From Crocinitomicaceae bacterium (GTDB taxonomy: Bacteria; Bacteroidota; Bacteroidia; Flavobacteriales_D; Crocinitomicaceae), in the NCBI GenBank assembly GCA_029247685.1, contig JAQWKT010000006.1, positions 1 to 64,000 on the forward strand: a DNA stretch of 64,000 nucleotides, written 5' to 3'. Under the pieces are notes generated by a model. It did not search any database. It was not told the DNA's origin and worked only from the letters and a program-made list of their open reading frames with translations. Positions 10,414-20,648 of this stretch are shown piece by piece. The stretch's first letter is position 1. Each line of letters opens with the position of its first letter. Both the position numbers and the translations under genes were made by a program.

Positions 10414-11354
10414 AAACAAAAGTGAGATTGAATTTTATTTGCCAAAACATTACTTAGCTTGTAATAACTTTCTTTTGTCCATCCAGCAATATGTGGAGTG
10501 AAAATTATTTTTTTAGAATCAAAAAGGCGTTTATGTATATTAACAGGAAGAGACTCTAAAAACGGAGAAAAAGAAGAAGGCTCAAACTCTAAAACATCTA
10601 AACCCGCCCCTTTAATTTGTCTTTTTTCAATGGCTTCTAATAATGATTTAGTATCAACAATTTCCCCTCTAGCAATATTTAAAAGGTAAATGGGATTTTT
10701 TAATTGAGAAAAAAAAGCATCATTAACCCAATAGTTAGTTTCCTTATTTAAGGGCACATGAAAACTTATAATATCTGCTTTTTTATACAATTCTAAAAGT
10801 GTTGTTTCTTTAACTAAATCATCTGAAAAATCAGATTTGTATTTGTCATAAGCAAGAATATTCACCTCAAAACCCCTTAATTTTTTAGCAAAAGCCCTTC
10901 CATTATTTCCATATCCAATTATTCCTATTGTTTTTCCATCAAGTTCTTCTCCTCTGTTCCCTTCTCTATCCCATTTTTTAGAACGAATTTCTTTATCCGA
11001 TTTAGAAATGTTGTTTAATAGATTCAAAAGCAACCCAAGCGCATGTTCTCCAACAGCGTTTCTGTTTCCTTCCGGTGAATTAAAAACAGCAATATTTCTT
11101 TCCTTACAATAAGGAAGATCGATGTTTTCCATCCCAGAACCAGATCGCGCAATAAATTTTAATGCTGTTGCATCTTTAAGGAGATCTTTGTCAACTCGAA
11201 ACCTCGAACGAAGAACTACTCCAAATGCATTATGAAGTAGTTTAACACACTCCTTTTTATCTAACGAAGTTGCATCAATACATTTGAACCCAAAGCCCGT
11301 CAATCGGTCACTTAGAATAGAATGAACAGTATCCAAAAAAACGACGTTTCTCAT
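10410..11354 (-). CDS. D-2-hydroxyacid dehydrogenase / D-3-phosphoglycerate dehydrogenase-like
   Basis: GKTIGIIGYGNNGRAFAKKL NAD motif, LLNIARGEIVDTKSL, FTPHIAGWT. Confidence 0.9.
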   Translation of the reverse strand: MRNVVFLDTVHSILSDRLTGFGFKCIDATSLDKKECVKLLHNAFGVVLRSRFRVDKDLLKDATALKFIARSGSGMENIDLPYCKERNIAVFNSPEGNRNAVGEHALGLLLNLLNNISKSDKEIRSKKWDREGNRGEELDGKTIGIIGYGNNGRAFAKKLRGFEVNILAYDKYKSDFSDDLVKETTLLELYKKADIISFHVPLNKETNYWVNDAFFSQLKNPIYLLNIARGEIVDTKSLLEAIEKRQIKGAGLDVLEFEPSSFSPFLESLPVNIHKRLFDSKKIIFTPHIAGWTKESYYKLSNVLANKIQSHFCL

Positions 11355-11364
11355 TATTGATGCC

Positions 11365-12714
11365 CTATAAATTATACATCATCATGCCAATTGTGAAATA
11401 AATAAAGAGCCCAACAACGTCATTTAATGTGGTGATAAATGGACCAGTGGCAAGAGCTGGGTCTATTTTGTATTTGTTAAGTAGTAATGGAATCAATGTT
11501 CCAAAGATAGCCGCAACCATAATTACAGCAAAAAGAGAAAAACTAACCACAAGGCCTAATTTTGCATTTCCAAAAGCAACAGCAATCGCATAGATTAAAA
11601 AAGAAAGAAATAATCCATTGATAACCGCAACAAGGCTTTCTCGAGCTATTTTTGTTAAAATAGAACCAAGGGGTTTGGAATCTTTAGCTAAGGATTGCAC
11701 CACAATAGCTGAAGATTGAACGCCAATATTTCCTCCCATTGCCATGATAAGTGGAATATAAAAAGCTAGTTCTGGAACACGGGTAATCCCTCCTTCAAAC
11801 CCTGAAATAACCTGAGCACCAAAAACACCACCAATCATTCCAATTAACAACCAAGGCAATCGTGCCTTTGATATTCGCCATACACTTGAATAGGAATCAA
11901 CTTTTTCAGAAAGACCCGATGCCATTTGATAATCTTTATCCGCTTCTTCTTTTATAAATTCTACTACATCATCAAAAGTGATTCTTCCAATAAGTTTGTT
12001 TTGTAAGTCTAAAACGGGAATGGTTACCAAATCATATTTTTCCATTGTTTTAGCCACAGTTTCTAAGCTTTCATTAGATTTTACGGAAATAATATTAGTG
12101 CTTTGGTATAAGTCAGAAATTTTTGTTTTTGCCCCGGCAAATAAAAGTCTTTTTAGAGATAATACCCCCACTAATCGGTCATCATCATCCACCACATAAA
12201 TGTGATATACTTTTTCGACATTTTCGGCTTGTTTTCTTAATTGAACAACCGCTCTGTTAACTGGCCAATTCATGTTAGCCTTGATTAATTCTTTTTGCAT
12301 TACCCCCCCCGCAGAATCTTCGTCATATTTAAGTAAATCGACAACTTCTGCAGCCTCTTCGTCATCCATTTTTGAGATAACGTCTTCTTGTTGTTCATCG
12401 GGCAAGTCTCCTAATAAATCAGCGGCATCATCGGACTCTAGGTTCTCTAGTTGTTCGGCAATTTCTTTATTACTTAAAGAGGAAAGAAATCGGTCTCTAA
12501 CCGATTCTTCGACTTCCATAAGTATATCTCCTTGTGTTTCCTCATCTACAAGGCTATAGATGTATTTTGCCTCTTGATTATCGAGGTAATCCATTATTTC
12601 AGCAATGTCTGCATAATGAAGCGAAAGAACATTTTCTTTAATCCATGAAAGATCTTTTTGCTCAATTTTTTGATGCAAAATTTCTAAAAAGCCTTTTGTT
12701 ATATTAAAGTTCAT
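11365..12714 (-). CDS. mgtE: magnesium transporter MgtE
   Basis: MgtE N domain, CBS pair, GGNIGVQSSAIVVQ and FITTLNDVVGLFIYF signature. Confidence 0.95.
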   Translation of the reverse strand: MNFNITKGFLEILHQKIEQKDLSWIKENVLSLHYADIAEIMDYLDNQEAKYIYSLVDEETQGDILMEVEESVRDRFLSSLSNKEIAEQLENLESDDAADLLGDLPDEQQEDVISKMDDEEAAEVVDLLKYDEDSAGGVMQKELIKANMNWPVNRAVVQLRKQAENVEKVYHIYVVDDDDRLVGVLSLKRLLFAGAKTKISDLYQSTNIISVKSNESLETVAKTMEKYDLVTIPVLDLQNKLIGRITFDDVVEFIKEEADKDYQMASGLSEKVDSYSSVWRISKARLPWLLIGMIGGVFGAQVISGFEGGITRVPELAFYIPLIMAMGGNIGVQSSAIVVQSLAKDSKPLGSILTKIARESLVAVINGLFLSFLIYAIAVAFGNAKLGLVVSFSLFAVIMVAAIFGTLIPLLLNKYKIDPALATGPFITTLNDVVGLFIYFTIGMMMYNL

Positions 12715-12873
12715 TAAAAAAGAATCTGTTAATCAAAGTTGAAGATAATACTATTGAATAAAGGAACAAAAAATGAAATGCTTTATTTTAAATAAATTAT
12801 ATTGAACTTCTTTTTTTAATAGGTGTATATTTTGGCATGTCAATTGATAATTAAATAAAAAAAATAGAAACCC

Positions 12874-13431
12874 ATGAAAAAATCCATTCCTATTTGCCTT
12901 GTTTTTTGCTTCATAGCAATAAAAAGTTTTTGCCAAGATCCATCTAAAGTCGATTACGATGCATTTGAAAAATTGGTCAAAGAAGTAAAAAGCCATCGTC
13001 AAAATCGCCTTATCACATTAGATAAATTTTTAAAAATGAGCAAAATGGATGAGGTGATAATATTAGACACACGTTCTAAAGAAATGTATGATGCGAAGCA
13101 TTTAAAAGGAGCAAGGCATTTAAACTTTTCTGATTTTACGCAGAAAAACTTAGCAGAGATACTTCCTTCCAAAAAAACAAGAGTCTTGATTTATTGCAAC
13201 AATAATTTTGAAAATGACCAAGTATATTTTGCAACAAAAGTCAGCGGTCCCTTGGTCAAAGATCTCACCACTTTTTCAGAAAATAAAAGTTTGGGTATCA
13301 CGATGGCTTTAAATATTCCGACATATATTAATCTTTATGGATATGGATATACGAATGTTTATGAACTCTCAGAATTAGTTTCTGTAAACGACAACAGAAT
13401 ACAATTTGAAGGAACCTCAGTTAAACCCTAG
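12874..13431 (+). CDS. exported rhodanese-like domain protein
   Basis: Signal peptide; ILDTRSKEMYDAKHLKGARHLNF and VLIYCNNN active-site Cys. Confidence 0.8.
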   Translation: MKKSIPICLVFCFIAIKSFCQDPSKVDYDAFEKLVKEVKSHRQNRLITLDKFLKMSKMDEVIILDTRSKEMYDAKHLKGARHLNFSDFTQKNLAEILPSKKTRVLIYCNNNFENDQVYFATKVSGPLVKDLTTFSENKSLGITMALNIPTYINLYGYGYTNVYELSELVSVNDNRIQFEGTSVKP

Positions 13432-13453
13432 AATGAATCGCAAGAACGATAAA

Positions 13454-14626
13454 TTAATAGTTATTTTCTTTTCTTCTTTTTCTTTCAGCTTGTATTAGTA
13501 AAAGCTCTCTATTAGATTGTCCAACAACAGAAGAGTTTTCTTGTGCCCTTCTTATTAAATAAGGAATTAAATTATTTATGGGGCCAAAAGGAACTATTTT
13601 CGCAACATTATATCCTTTTTCAGCAAGGTTAAAGGTGATTTGATCGCTCATTCCATAAAGTTGCCCAAACCAGATTCGTTTATCCGTGTTTTCCAGTTTA
13701 TAAATTTTCATTAGTTCCAAAACTTTTAATGTCGATTTTTCATTGTGAGTAGCGATGAAAAAATTCACCTTGTTGAGGTTATCAAACAAAAAATCAATGG
13801 CTAAATCATAATTATTGTCGGTTTCTTTTTTGTTTTTACATATTGGAGATTGAGCTTTGCTTTTTTTTGCAATAAGCCTCTCTTTTTCCATGTATGCTCC
13901 CCTAACTAATTTGATTCCTAAAAGGGTTTTTTCTTTTTTCTTTTTTATAATATTTTTAAGGTAAAGAAGTCTATCATAACGATACATTTGAACGGTGTTA
14001 TATACAAACACATCCTTGTTGTTATATTTTTCCATCATTTTAAGAGCAAGTTGGTCAATAGCTCCTTGCACCTCTTTTTCTTCTGCATCAATTAAAACAC
14101 GAATGTTTTGTTTTACCGATTCGTTACACACTCGATCAAATCGATCTATAATTTCATCCCACTCCATTAATTCTTTTGGGGTTAATATGAGATTATCGCT
14201 CTTTTTTTTGAATAAGCCATATCTGCCAAGGCAAGTTGGTTTAAAAACAGAAAAAGGGATTGCCTTTTTGTTTTTTATGGCATTAATTAAGAGGAGTTTT
14301 TTTTTAACCGAATCTTCGAAATGCTTTTCTGTTTGGTGCGCTTCTACCGAAAAATCAAGAATAGAATGTACATTGTAGCTTTTCATTTCTTCAATTTTTT
14401 TCCAACAAGACTTGAGCGTGGTGCCCCCGCAAAAATGATCAAATAAACTAATTTTTATAAGCGGGTTAAATGGCGATCTAAACCGAGAAAAAAAGAGAGC
14501 AATAGAAGAAAGCACTTTAACTAAAAAACGGTATCTGAGAATTGAAAAAAGCAGATAGGCCCTTAAAAGCTGTCGGTTGTTTTTTAAAAGAAAAGCTGTT
14601 TTGGTATTTTCAAATAGATTTTTCAA
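13454..14626 (-). CDS. proline dehydrogenase
   Basis: LLGIKLVRGAYMEKER, FFIATHNEKS, FGQLYGMSDQI, VPFGPINNLIPYLIRRAQEN. Confidence 0.93.
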   Translation of the reverse strand: MKNLFENTKTAFLLKNNRQLLRAYLLFSILRYRFLVKVLSSIALFFSRFRSPFNPLIKISLFDHFCGGTTLKSCWKKIEEMKSYNVHSILDFSVEAHQTEKHFEDSVKKKLLLINAIKNKKAIPFSVFKPTCLGRYGLFKKKSDNLILTPKELMEWDEIIDRFDRVCNESVKQNIRVLIDAEEKEVQGAIDQLALKMMEKYNNKDVFVYNTVQMYRYDRLLYLKNIIKKKKEKTLLGIKLVRGAYMEKERLIAKKSKAQSPICKNKKETDNNYDLAIDFLFDNLNKVNFFIATHNEKSTLKVLELMKIYKLENTDKRIWFGQLYGMSDQITFNLAEKGYNVAKIVPFGPINNLIPYLIRRAQENSSVVGQSNRELLLIQAERKRRKENNY

Positions 14627-14661
14627 AAAAAAAGAGTGTTTTTTATGAAGTTAGTATTTTT

Positions 14662-16602
14662 TCATTTAATATTTATTTGAAAAGCGCCGTCTTTTAATAG
14701 GTGGCCTTTTCCATCGTTAATCCAAGGCATGTTAATATAGGTGGTGTTTTTCTTTTTCTTTTCTGGTGTTTTTAATACTTTATAATTTTTATTATTCACC
14801 TTAACTAGAATATTGCTTTTTTCTTTATAAATAGAGACATGATTTTCTTTGTCTTTTAGGGTGTATTTTTTTTTATTAATGTTTTTATAAAATATTTTCC
14901 CTGGATGAATTCTTACATATCCATTCATTAGGCGCTTTGCTTTTTCTAACTCTTTATTTTCCCCTTCATAAAAACAATATATTTTATCTTCTAATTTGAC
15001 AGATAAGACAAAGCTTGAATGATTATAAAAACACAGTTCTTTAACGGTTATATTTTGATATCTAGTATAGGATGTATAGCTTAATGTGCCCAAGTAAAGA
15101 ATGATAACTAGCAAAGGATATTTTTTTTTGCTCTTAACTAAAAAAAGAAAGCAACAAAGTAAAAATAAACTAACAGAAAAAGATAAAAAATAACCAGTGG
15201 CTACTGATCCTGGAAGATCCTCTATCCATAAAATATACTTTAGTAGAATAAAAAGAATAAAGCTTGCTAAAAAGCCTATTGCCTTGCTAAAAACCGAAAA
15301 CCACTTAACACTCGTTAATGTAATTAATAGAATTAATAAAACAGAAGACACGCACATAATTCCAAGGTTGGTTATTAAAAAATAATTAGGAAATGAGTGG
15401 AAATAATAAAGGGTTAAAGGAAGGGTAATTAATTGGGCAGATACGCCAATCATAGATCCTTTCCAGATCCAATCTAAAAATAGGTTTTTAAAATAAAAGA
15501 TAGACACAAAGGGTTTGTAAAAAATAAAGATACCAAGCATTGCTAAATAGGATAGTTGAAAACCAATATCATAGATGGAAAGAGGGTTTATTAAAAGCAA
15601 AATAAAAGCAGAAAAAAATAAGGAATTTATTGGATTGTATGAGTTTGAAGTAGATTTTGCTATTCCTAGAACGGTAAACATAAAAACAGCACGACTAACA
15701 CTGGGTGAAAAGCCTGTTATTAGTGCATACAACCAGAGCAAGATAAGAATGATAAATAGCGCATTTTTTTTGGAAATAAATTTTGAAAAAAACGAAAAAA
15801 TAAAAACAAAAAGAGTGTAAATGATGCCAACATGAAGCCCAGAAACGGCTAATAAGTGCATTGCTCCTGTGTTTCCAAAGCTCCTCTTAGTTTCTGTTTT
15901 TAAATTAGATTTATCTCCTAGTAATATAGCAGTTGACACCCCTAAATATTTGTTTTTAATATATTTTGATAGTTGTAATTCACATGATTTTTTAATTTGT
16001 TCAATTAATGAGTTTATTCTCCCCCCCTTTTTTTTCTTTATCCACAAAAAATCTTCAGAAGAAACAAAACTAATAGCATTTATCCCTTTAGATTTCCAGA
16101 ATAAAGTTGAATTAAATTCCCCAGGATTATTTTTATTTTTTATTTTTTTAATAGAAGACTTAACAAGTAAAAGATCTCCAGGGTATATATTTGAGTTGTA
16201 TGTTTTTATGTAAAGAACACTTTTTTTGTTTTTTAAACCAATATCCCCCCGGACCTCTTGTTTTATTTTTACAATTGCTTTTTTCCAGTCGTTTTTATTG
16301 TTTACTTCCATTATTTCTGCAATAAAAACAGATTCTTTTTTTTCATGATTTACCCCTTCTTTAAACAAGGTTTTAACACTTTTTTGTCTTAAAATCCCAA
16401 GAGAAACGATACTAATTAGAATGAAAATTAAGCTCATTTTTTTTACTTTAAAAAAAAGCAAAAGAGAGCATAAAAAAATAGCAATTAAAACGAAGAAATA
16501 ATGATTAAAGTTCAATATCAAAGTTGATTCTGATATCAAAATCCCGATTATAAAAAAGGTGGTTAAATATAAAAAAGGAGTTTTGTAAAAATAGACCTTC
16601 AA
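14662..16602 (-). CDS. comEC: ComEC/Rec2-family competence membrane protein (no C-terminal hydrolase domain seen)
   Basis: GNTGAMHLLAVSGLHVGIIYTLF, GFSPSVSRAVFMF, GFQLSYLAMLGI. Confidence 0.92.
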   Translation of the reverse strand: MKVYFYKTPFLYLTTFFIIGILISESTLILNFNHYFFVLIAIFLCSLLLFFKVKKMSLIFILISIVSLGILRQKSVKTLFKEGVNHEKKESVFIAEIMEVNNKNDWKKAIVKIKQEVRGDIGLKNKKSVLYIKTYNSNIYPGDLLLVKSSIKKIKNKNNPGEFNSTLFWKSKGINAISFVSSEDFLWIKKKKGGRINSLIEQIKKSCELQLSKYIKNKYLGVSTAILLGDKSNLKTETKRSFGNTGAMHLLAVSGLHVGIIYTLFVFIFSFFSKFISKKNALFIILILLWLYALITGFSPSVSRAVFMFTVLGIAKSTSNSYNPINSLFFSAFILLLINPLSIYDIGFQLSYLAMLGIFIFYKPFVSIFYFKNLFLDWIWKGSMIGVSAQLITLPLTLYYFHSFPNYFLITNLGIMCVSSVLLILLITLTSVKWFSVFSKAIGFLASFILFILLKYILWIEDLPGSVATGYFLSFSVSLFLLCCFLFLVKSKKKYPLLVIILYLGTLSYTSYTRYQNITVKELCFYNHSSFVLSVKLEDKIYCFYEGENKELEKAKRLMNGYVRIHPGKIFYKNINKKKYTLKDKENHVSIYKEKSNILVKVNNKNYKVLKTPEKKKKNTTYINMPWINDGKGHLLKDGAFQINIK

Positions 16603-16608
16603 AAAAGA

Positions 16609-17001
16609 TTAAAATAAGTTTCTATAGATAGTAAATATAACGATTGCTAAAAAAATAATAAAAGCACCTTTTTTTTCCAAAAAAGAAGAAGGATTCTTCA
16701 CTCGAAGATCAAAAATCTTAAAAAGTGAAAAGATTAAAAGAGATGGAATAGCAATAAAAGCAAGTGGATTGTGCTTAAATGCGGTAGAAAAATTCATAGA
16801 AACCATTTCTTTTGCACATCTAGAGCTACCACAACCTGGACAATCCAGTCCTGTGACATAATGTATAGGGCATTTGGGATAAATAGGTGAATTTAGAGGG
16901 CTAAAAGCACCTAAAAAAAACAGCCAAGTGGAAAGAAAAAAAAATAATCCGTAGTATTTTAATTGTTTGGAAAACATTAATATTCTAGAGGGCCGTTCCA
17001 A
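16609..17001 (-). CDS. DUF2752 family membrane protein
   Basis: CPIHYVTGLDCPGCGSSRC motif. Confidence 0.85.
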   Translation of the reverse strand: MERPSRILMFSKQLKYYGLFFFLSTWLFFLGAFSPLNSPIYPKCPIHYVTGLDCPGCGSSRCAKEMVSMNFSTAFKHNPLAFIAIPSLLIFSLFKIFDLRVKNPSSFLEKKGAFIIFLAIVIFTIYRNLF

Positions 17002-17377
17002 CTCCTACAGCCAACATGAATATAACATAGATAACCATTATTATTGTTGAAGATAGCGCACCAGCGATTGCCCAGTTCTTGGCTTTGTTTGCATAATCTT
17101 TTGCATCTTCTTGACGACCTTCGGCATAGGCGCTGTCAACTTTAGTGGAGTATACAATAGCAACGATACCTAGAGGCATACAACATAAAACAGTACAAAG
17201 CACTGCCCAAACCAAATTGTTTTCAGGTTTAGGAGGCTGATTAGTTATATTTTGGCTTCGATACTCAAAAGATTGCTCCGTTTGTGTGCCATCTTGCATT
17301 TGTACTGACGTTCCACATTTAGCGCAAAAAAGAGATTCTTCACTGTTTTTATTTCCACATTTCGTACAAAAGTTCAT
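16985..17377 (-). CDS. zinc-ribbon + CD225/dispanin-like membrane protein
   Basis: CTKCGNKN...FCAKCGTS zinc ribbon; NNLVWAVLCTVLCCMPLGIVAIVYSTKVDSAYAEGR dispanin motif. Confidence 0.85.
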   Translation of the reverse strand: MNFCTKCGNKNSEESLFCAKCGTSVQMQDGTQTEQSFEYRSQNITNQPPKPENNLVWAVLCTVLCCMPLGIVAIVYSTKVDSAYAEGRQEDAKDYANKAKNWAIAGALSSTIIMVIYVIFMLAVGVGTAL

Positions 17378-17568
17378 AGCGGTTGATTATTATTGATTTA
17401 TAGCTAAGATATAGTTTTTTTTTTTTAACTCAAGAATAACTATGGGTTAATAAATTGTTTTTACCTTTCAAAAGAAGCAATGAATAAGTTTTAGGTCTTA
17501 ACATTATTTATGTAATATAGGGATATCAACTTTCGTTATTAATTAATGTTTAAAACAAGATGCATTTT

Positions 17569-18219
17569 ATGACAAAGTACATTTTAGGATCATTTTTACT
17601 GCTAAGTCTGTCAATTTTTGGACAATCCAGCATTGCTAAATCAAAAAGGAAAACCTTGGTTTTTATTGGTGGTTTTGGGCATACGAAAATGGGATTAAAA
17701 AGGACATTTAAAGATTTTCAAAAAAGATATCCAAAGCAACTTAAAGAATATGAAGTTCTTTATTTCACACACAATACGAGTTTAAATAAAATAAAAAGAA
17801 AGTTGAACCGTAAAAAGTTAAAAAACATAACCATTGCTGGATATAGCATGGGGGCCAATCTCGCCCTTAGGTTATCTTTTGAATTAGCAAGTAGCCAAAT
17901 TCAAAAAGTAGCATTTGTTGACCCCTGGTTTACATGTTCCAATTGGGCCGATAAAGAAGAAAAGGCAAATTCCGAATTTAAAAACAATATTGAAGCCCTT
18001 CCTTACCAAAGCCTATTGCTTTATGGATCAGACTTTGTTTTAAAAAACAACAAAGGATTGTCTAAAATTGCTGGACCATTTGGCACAAAACAATGCAAGG
18101 ATTGCTATGTTTATTTACGTAAAAAGTGGATAAAAAATGGCAAAGTATATATAAGTGGTTCGGGGCATAAATATTTCCCGGAATTGTACATAAAACAATT
18201 TTTAAATCATAAAGTATAA
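17569..18219 (+). CDS. alpha/beta-hydrolase-like exported protein
   Basis: FIGGFGHTKMG and nucleophile elbow AGYSMGANLA; ATG at 17560 is an alternative start. Confidence 0.6.
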   Translation: MTKYILGSFLLLSLSIFGQSSIAKSKRKTLVFIGGFGHTKMGLKRTFKDFQKRYPKQLKEYEVLYFTHNTSLNKIKRKLNRKKLKNITIAGYSMGANLALRLSFELASSQIQKVAFVDPWFTCSNWADKEEKANSEFKNNIEALPYQSLLLYGSDFVLKNNKGLSKIAGPFGTKQCKDCYVYLRKKWIKNGKVYISGSGHKYFPELYIKQFLNHKV

Positions 18220-18227
18220 AAAGCGCT

Positions 18228-19250
18228 TTAGTTTTTAAAAAATCGATTCATTAGTTTTTGATCCTTTGTTTTAAAAGCATGTAAAGGCTCAGAAAGACTT
18301 TGTAAGTATTTCTTTACGGGATAACTAAAAATTATTGTTGCTATTTTTTGAATCCATGGGATGCTATTTTTAGTCATTAAAAAATAGTCATCTAAAGTGT
18401 GTGTTCTATAGGATAATAGTTCTTCAAGTTCATCGCTATCAACCATGTATCCACAATGAAAGTTTTTTTCTGCAAAAGTTTTCGGGGGAAAGTTTAGCTT
18501 TCCAAGGCCATATAAATCAAAACTTTTTTCTAATAATTCTCTATAGGTTAACCGGCATTTCTCCCCTCCACCTAAATTAAAAAATTTGCCAATTAAGGAG
18601 TTTTTTTTCTCTATAGCATTCACAAAAACTCTTGCCGTATCCGAAGGGGTTACTATTTCCATCGGAGTGTCTAGAGGCATATGAAACATTAATTTTGAAA
18701 GCTTGTGGTTCTTAACCCCCATAATAGCTGAAAGCCTAAATATAGACCAATTTAAACCGCTGTTTTGAATGTGTTTTTCCGCTTCTATTTTTGTAAGGCC
18801 GTATTCATCTCCTTCACTAGCAATTAATGGGTCATTAACTTTAATGTTTGGATTAGAAAGTCTATCTCCATATACAGAAACAGAAGAACTATACATAAAA
18901 AAAGCATTTTTGTTTAATTCTTTTATTCTTGACAACAAGTATTTTGTCCCAAGCGAATTAACACGACGTGCCATTTCTGGTTTTTCATCTGCAAGTGGAG
19001 GGATAATAGCTGCTAGATGAATAACAACATCAATGGGTTCTGTTATTTTTTGTAAGTCTTCTTCTTTTTCAAGACTACCGTAATGAACAATAATTTTTCC
19101 TTTTATTTTGGAGTAAAACTTTTTGTTTTTTGCTCTTAGGGGGCTAAAAACAATAATGTTATATACCTCTTTTTCTAGAAGTTGTTTTAGAACTTCTTTA
19201 CCAACAGTTCCGGTTGCACCGGTCAATAAAATGTTTTTTTTTGTTACCAT
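18228..19250 (-). CDS. NAD-dependent epimerase/dehydratase (extended SDR)
   Basis: LLTGATGTVGKEVLKQLL; YSSSVSVYGDR; YGLTKIEAE. Confidence 0.85.
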   Translation of the reverse strand: MVTKKNILLTGATGTVGKEVLKQLLEKEVYNIIVFSPLRAKNKKFYSKIKGKIIVHYGSLEKEEDLQKITEPIDVVIHLAAIIPPLADEKPEMARRVNSLGTKYLLSRIKELNKNAFFMYSSSVSVYGDRLSNPNIKVNDPLIASEGDEYGLTKIEAEKHIQNSGLNWSIFRLSAIMGVKNHKLSKLMFHMPLDTPMEIVTPSDTARVFVNAIEKKNSLIGKFFNLGGGEKCRLTYRELLEKSFDLYGLGKLNFPPKTFAEKNFHCGYMVDSDELEELLSYRTHTLDDYFLMTKNSIPWIQKIATIIFSYPVKKYLQSLSEPLHAFKTKDQKLMNRFFKN

Positions 19251-19993
19251 ATGAAAGGAATAACGGCTTTTCTATTATTGGGATAATCTTTAAAATAGGA
19301 TTGATACCATTGATGATGATTAAGAGCCCTTGGCACTAAATTACAAAATGTCCATATAAAAAAACTAAGTGCGGGCACGCTCCATGCAATTATGGCAAAA
19401 CCAGCCCACTCTACTATTTCTCCAAAATGATTTGGACAAGAAAGATAATTAAAGAGCCCTCCTTTAGGGATAAAATATCCCTGGTCTTTTTTTCTTAGTG
19501 CAATTAGTTTTTTATCTGCATGGCGATTAATAATCATCCCTAAACAAAACACGATTAATCCAACAATAACATTTATACTCAAAACTTCCTGTGAAGATTG
19601 GGAAACAAATCCTAGAAAATAACCATTTACAAGTCCGTTAACCCCATTAAAAAAAAGAGCGCTACAAACAATAACAAGGGGCATTTTTTTGTTTTTTGTT
19701 TTTAATCTGAATGGGAAAACAAAGGTTCGAAAGAAATAATGGTATGACCATAAAAAAACAAGTAGATACGAAACCTCTGTCTTGGCTTCAGGCCCAGTTA
19801 AGGCTAACAATGGCATCACGATAAACGCAGGCAACTCCATCCAAAACCACCCCCATTTATTGTCAATAACAGGTCCCCACTGATCGCTTGAGTGCCGACC
19901 ATATGGGGCTTTTATTTTTAAAAAAACAAGAATAAAGAAAACAAGAATCCCTATTCCCGCCCAAACCCAAACCAAAGTATAAAAATCAGCCAT
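19244..19993 (-). CDS. steroid 5-alpha-reductase (DET2)-family membrane protein
   Basis: C-terminus LSCPNHFGEIVEWAGFAIIAWSVPALSFFIWTFCNLVPRALNHHQWYQSYFKDYPNNRKAVIPFIW. Confidence 0.88.
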   Translation of the reverse strand: MADFYTLVWVWAGIGILVFFILVFLKIKAPYGRHSSDQWGPVIDNKWGWFWMELPAFIVMPLLALTGPEAKTEVSYLLVFLWSYHYFFRTFVFPFRLKTKNKKMPLVIVCSALFFNGVNGLVNGYFLGFVSQSSQEVLSINVIVGLIVFCLGMIINRHADKKLIALRKKDQGYFIPKGGLFNYLSCPNHFGEIVEWAGFAIIAWSVPALSFFIWTFCNLVPRALNHHQWYQSYFKDYPNNRKAVIPFIW

Positions 19994-20033
19994 TTATTAG
20001 AAAAAAGACATTAATATTTAACTAATCTATTAA

Positions 20034-20648
20034 TTATTTTTTGTTTTTAAATTTAAAAGAATAACAAATGCACGTTTGAAAGCAATGGTTATATAGTTGA
20101 GAGTCTAGGCCAATAGGATGCAATCCAAAACTATAGTTTAATTGAAGGGATAAAGCACTTATAAAGTGAAATTCTACACCAGCTTTAGCGCCAAAATCGA
20201 ATGCTTTTAGACCAACAATTGAGGGGTCAGTCCAAGAGAAACACATTGGATCTTCTGGGTTAATATGATAATATATAAATCCGTTTATAGTACCCGCAAA
20301 ATATCCTCCCGCATTAAAAGACAAGAAATTAAATGGATGGTAACTTACTCCGGCATTTAGTTCCAAATAGTTAAGATTCGACTTATGCTTGTATTCGGGA
20401 TTAAACTTTGTTTGAAATCCTTTTTGTTGAAAATAAATACCAGATAAAAAACGAACTTTTTTTCTTCCCGTTTCAAAAAGCACCCCAGCAGACACTCCAG
20501 AATTAAAAAAAGCAAGATCTTCGATATTAACATCACGACCAGAAACAAAAGAATTAGAATATCCGATAAATGTGCTTATTTTTTGGCTTTCGACATTGGA
20601 GCCTAAAAAAAGAAAAAAAGAAAACAAAAGGTTTTTGTTAAGAATCAT
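20034..20648 (-). CDS. PorT-like outer-membrane beta-barrel protein
   Basis: Signal peptide; GVSAGVLFETGRKKVRFLSGIYFQQKGF; KAFDFGAKAGVEFHF. Confidence 0.65.
   Translation of the reverse strand: MILNKNLLFSFFLFLGSNVESQKISTFIGYSNSFVSGRDVNIEDLAFFNSGVSAGVLFETGRKKVRFLSGIYFQQKGFQTKFNPEYKHKSNLNYLELNAGVSYHPFNFLSFNAGGYFAGTINGFIYYHINPEDPMCFSWTDPSIVGLKAFDFGAKAGVEFHFISALSLQLNYSFGLHPIGLDSQLYNHCFQTCICYSFKFKNKK

Noticed and set aside
12272-12559. Ser-rich 95-aa ORF antisense to mgtE
   Set aside because: No start context or homology; complementary to conserved mgtE codons.
17415-17426. T12 homopolymer upstream of the dispanin gene
   Set aside because: Intergenic poly-T in an AT-rich genome; no clear promoter-spacing role visible.
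18220-18229. AAAGCGCTTT palindrome at the convergent end of 18219/18228
   Set aside because: Only 10 bp with no loop; too short to call a terminator.
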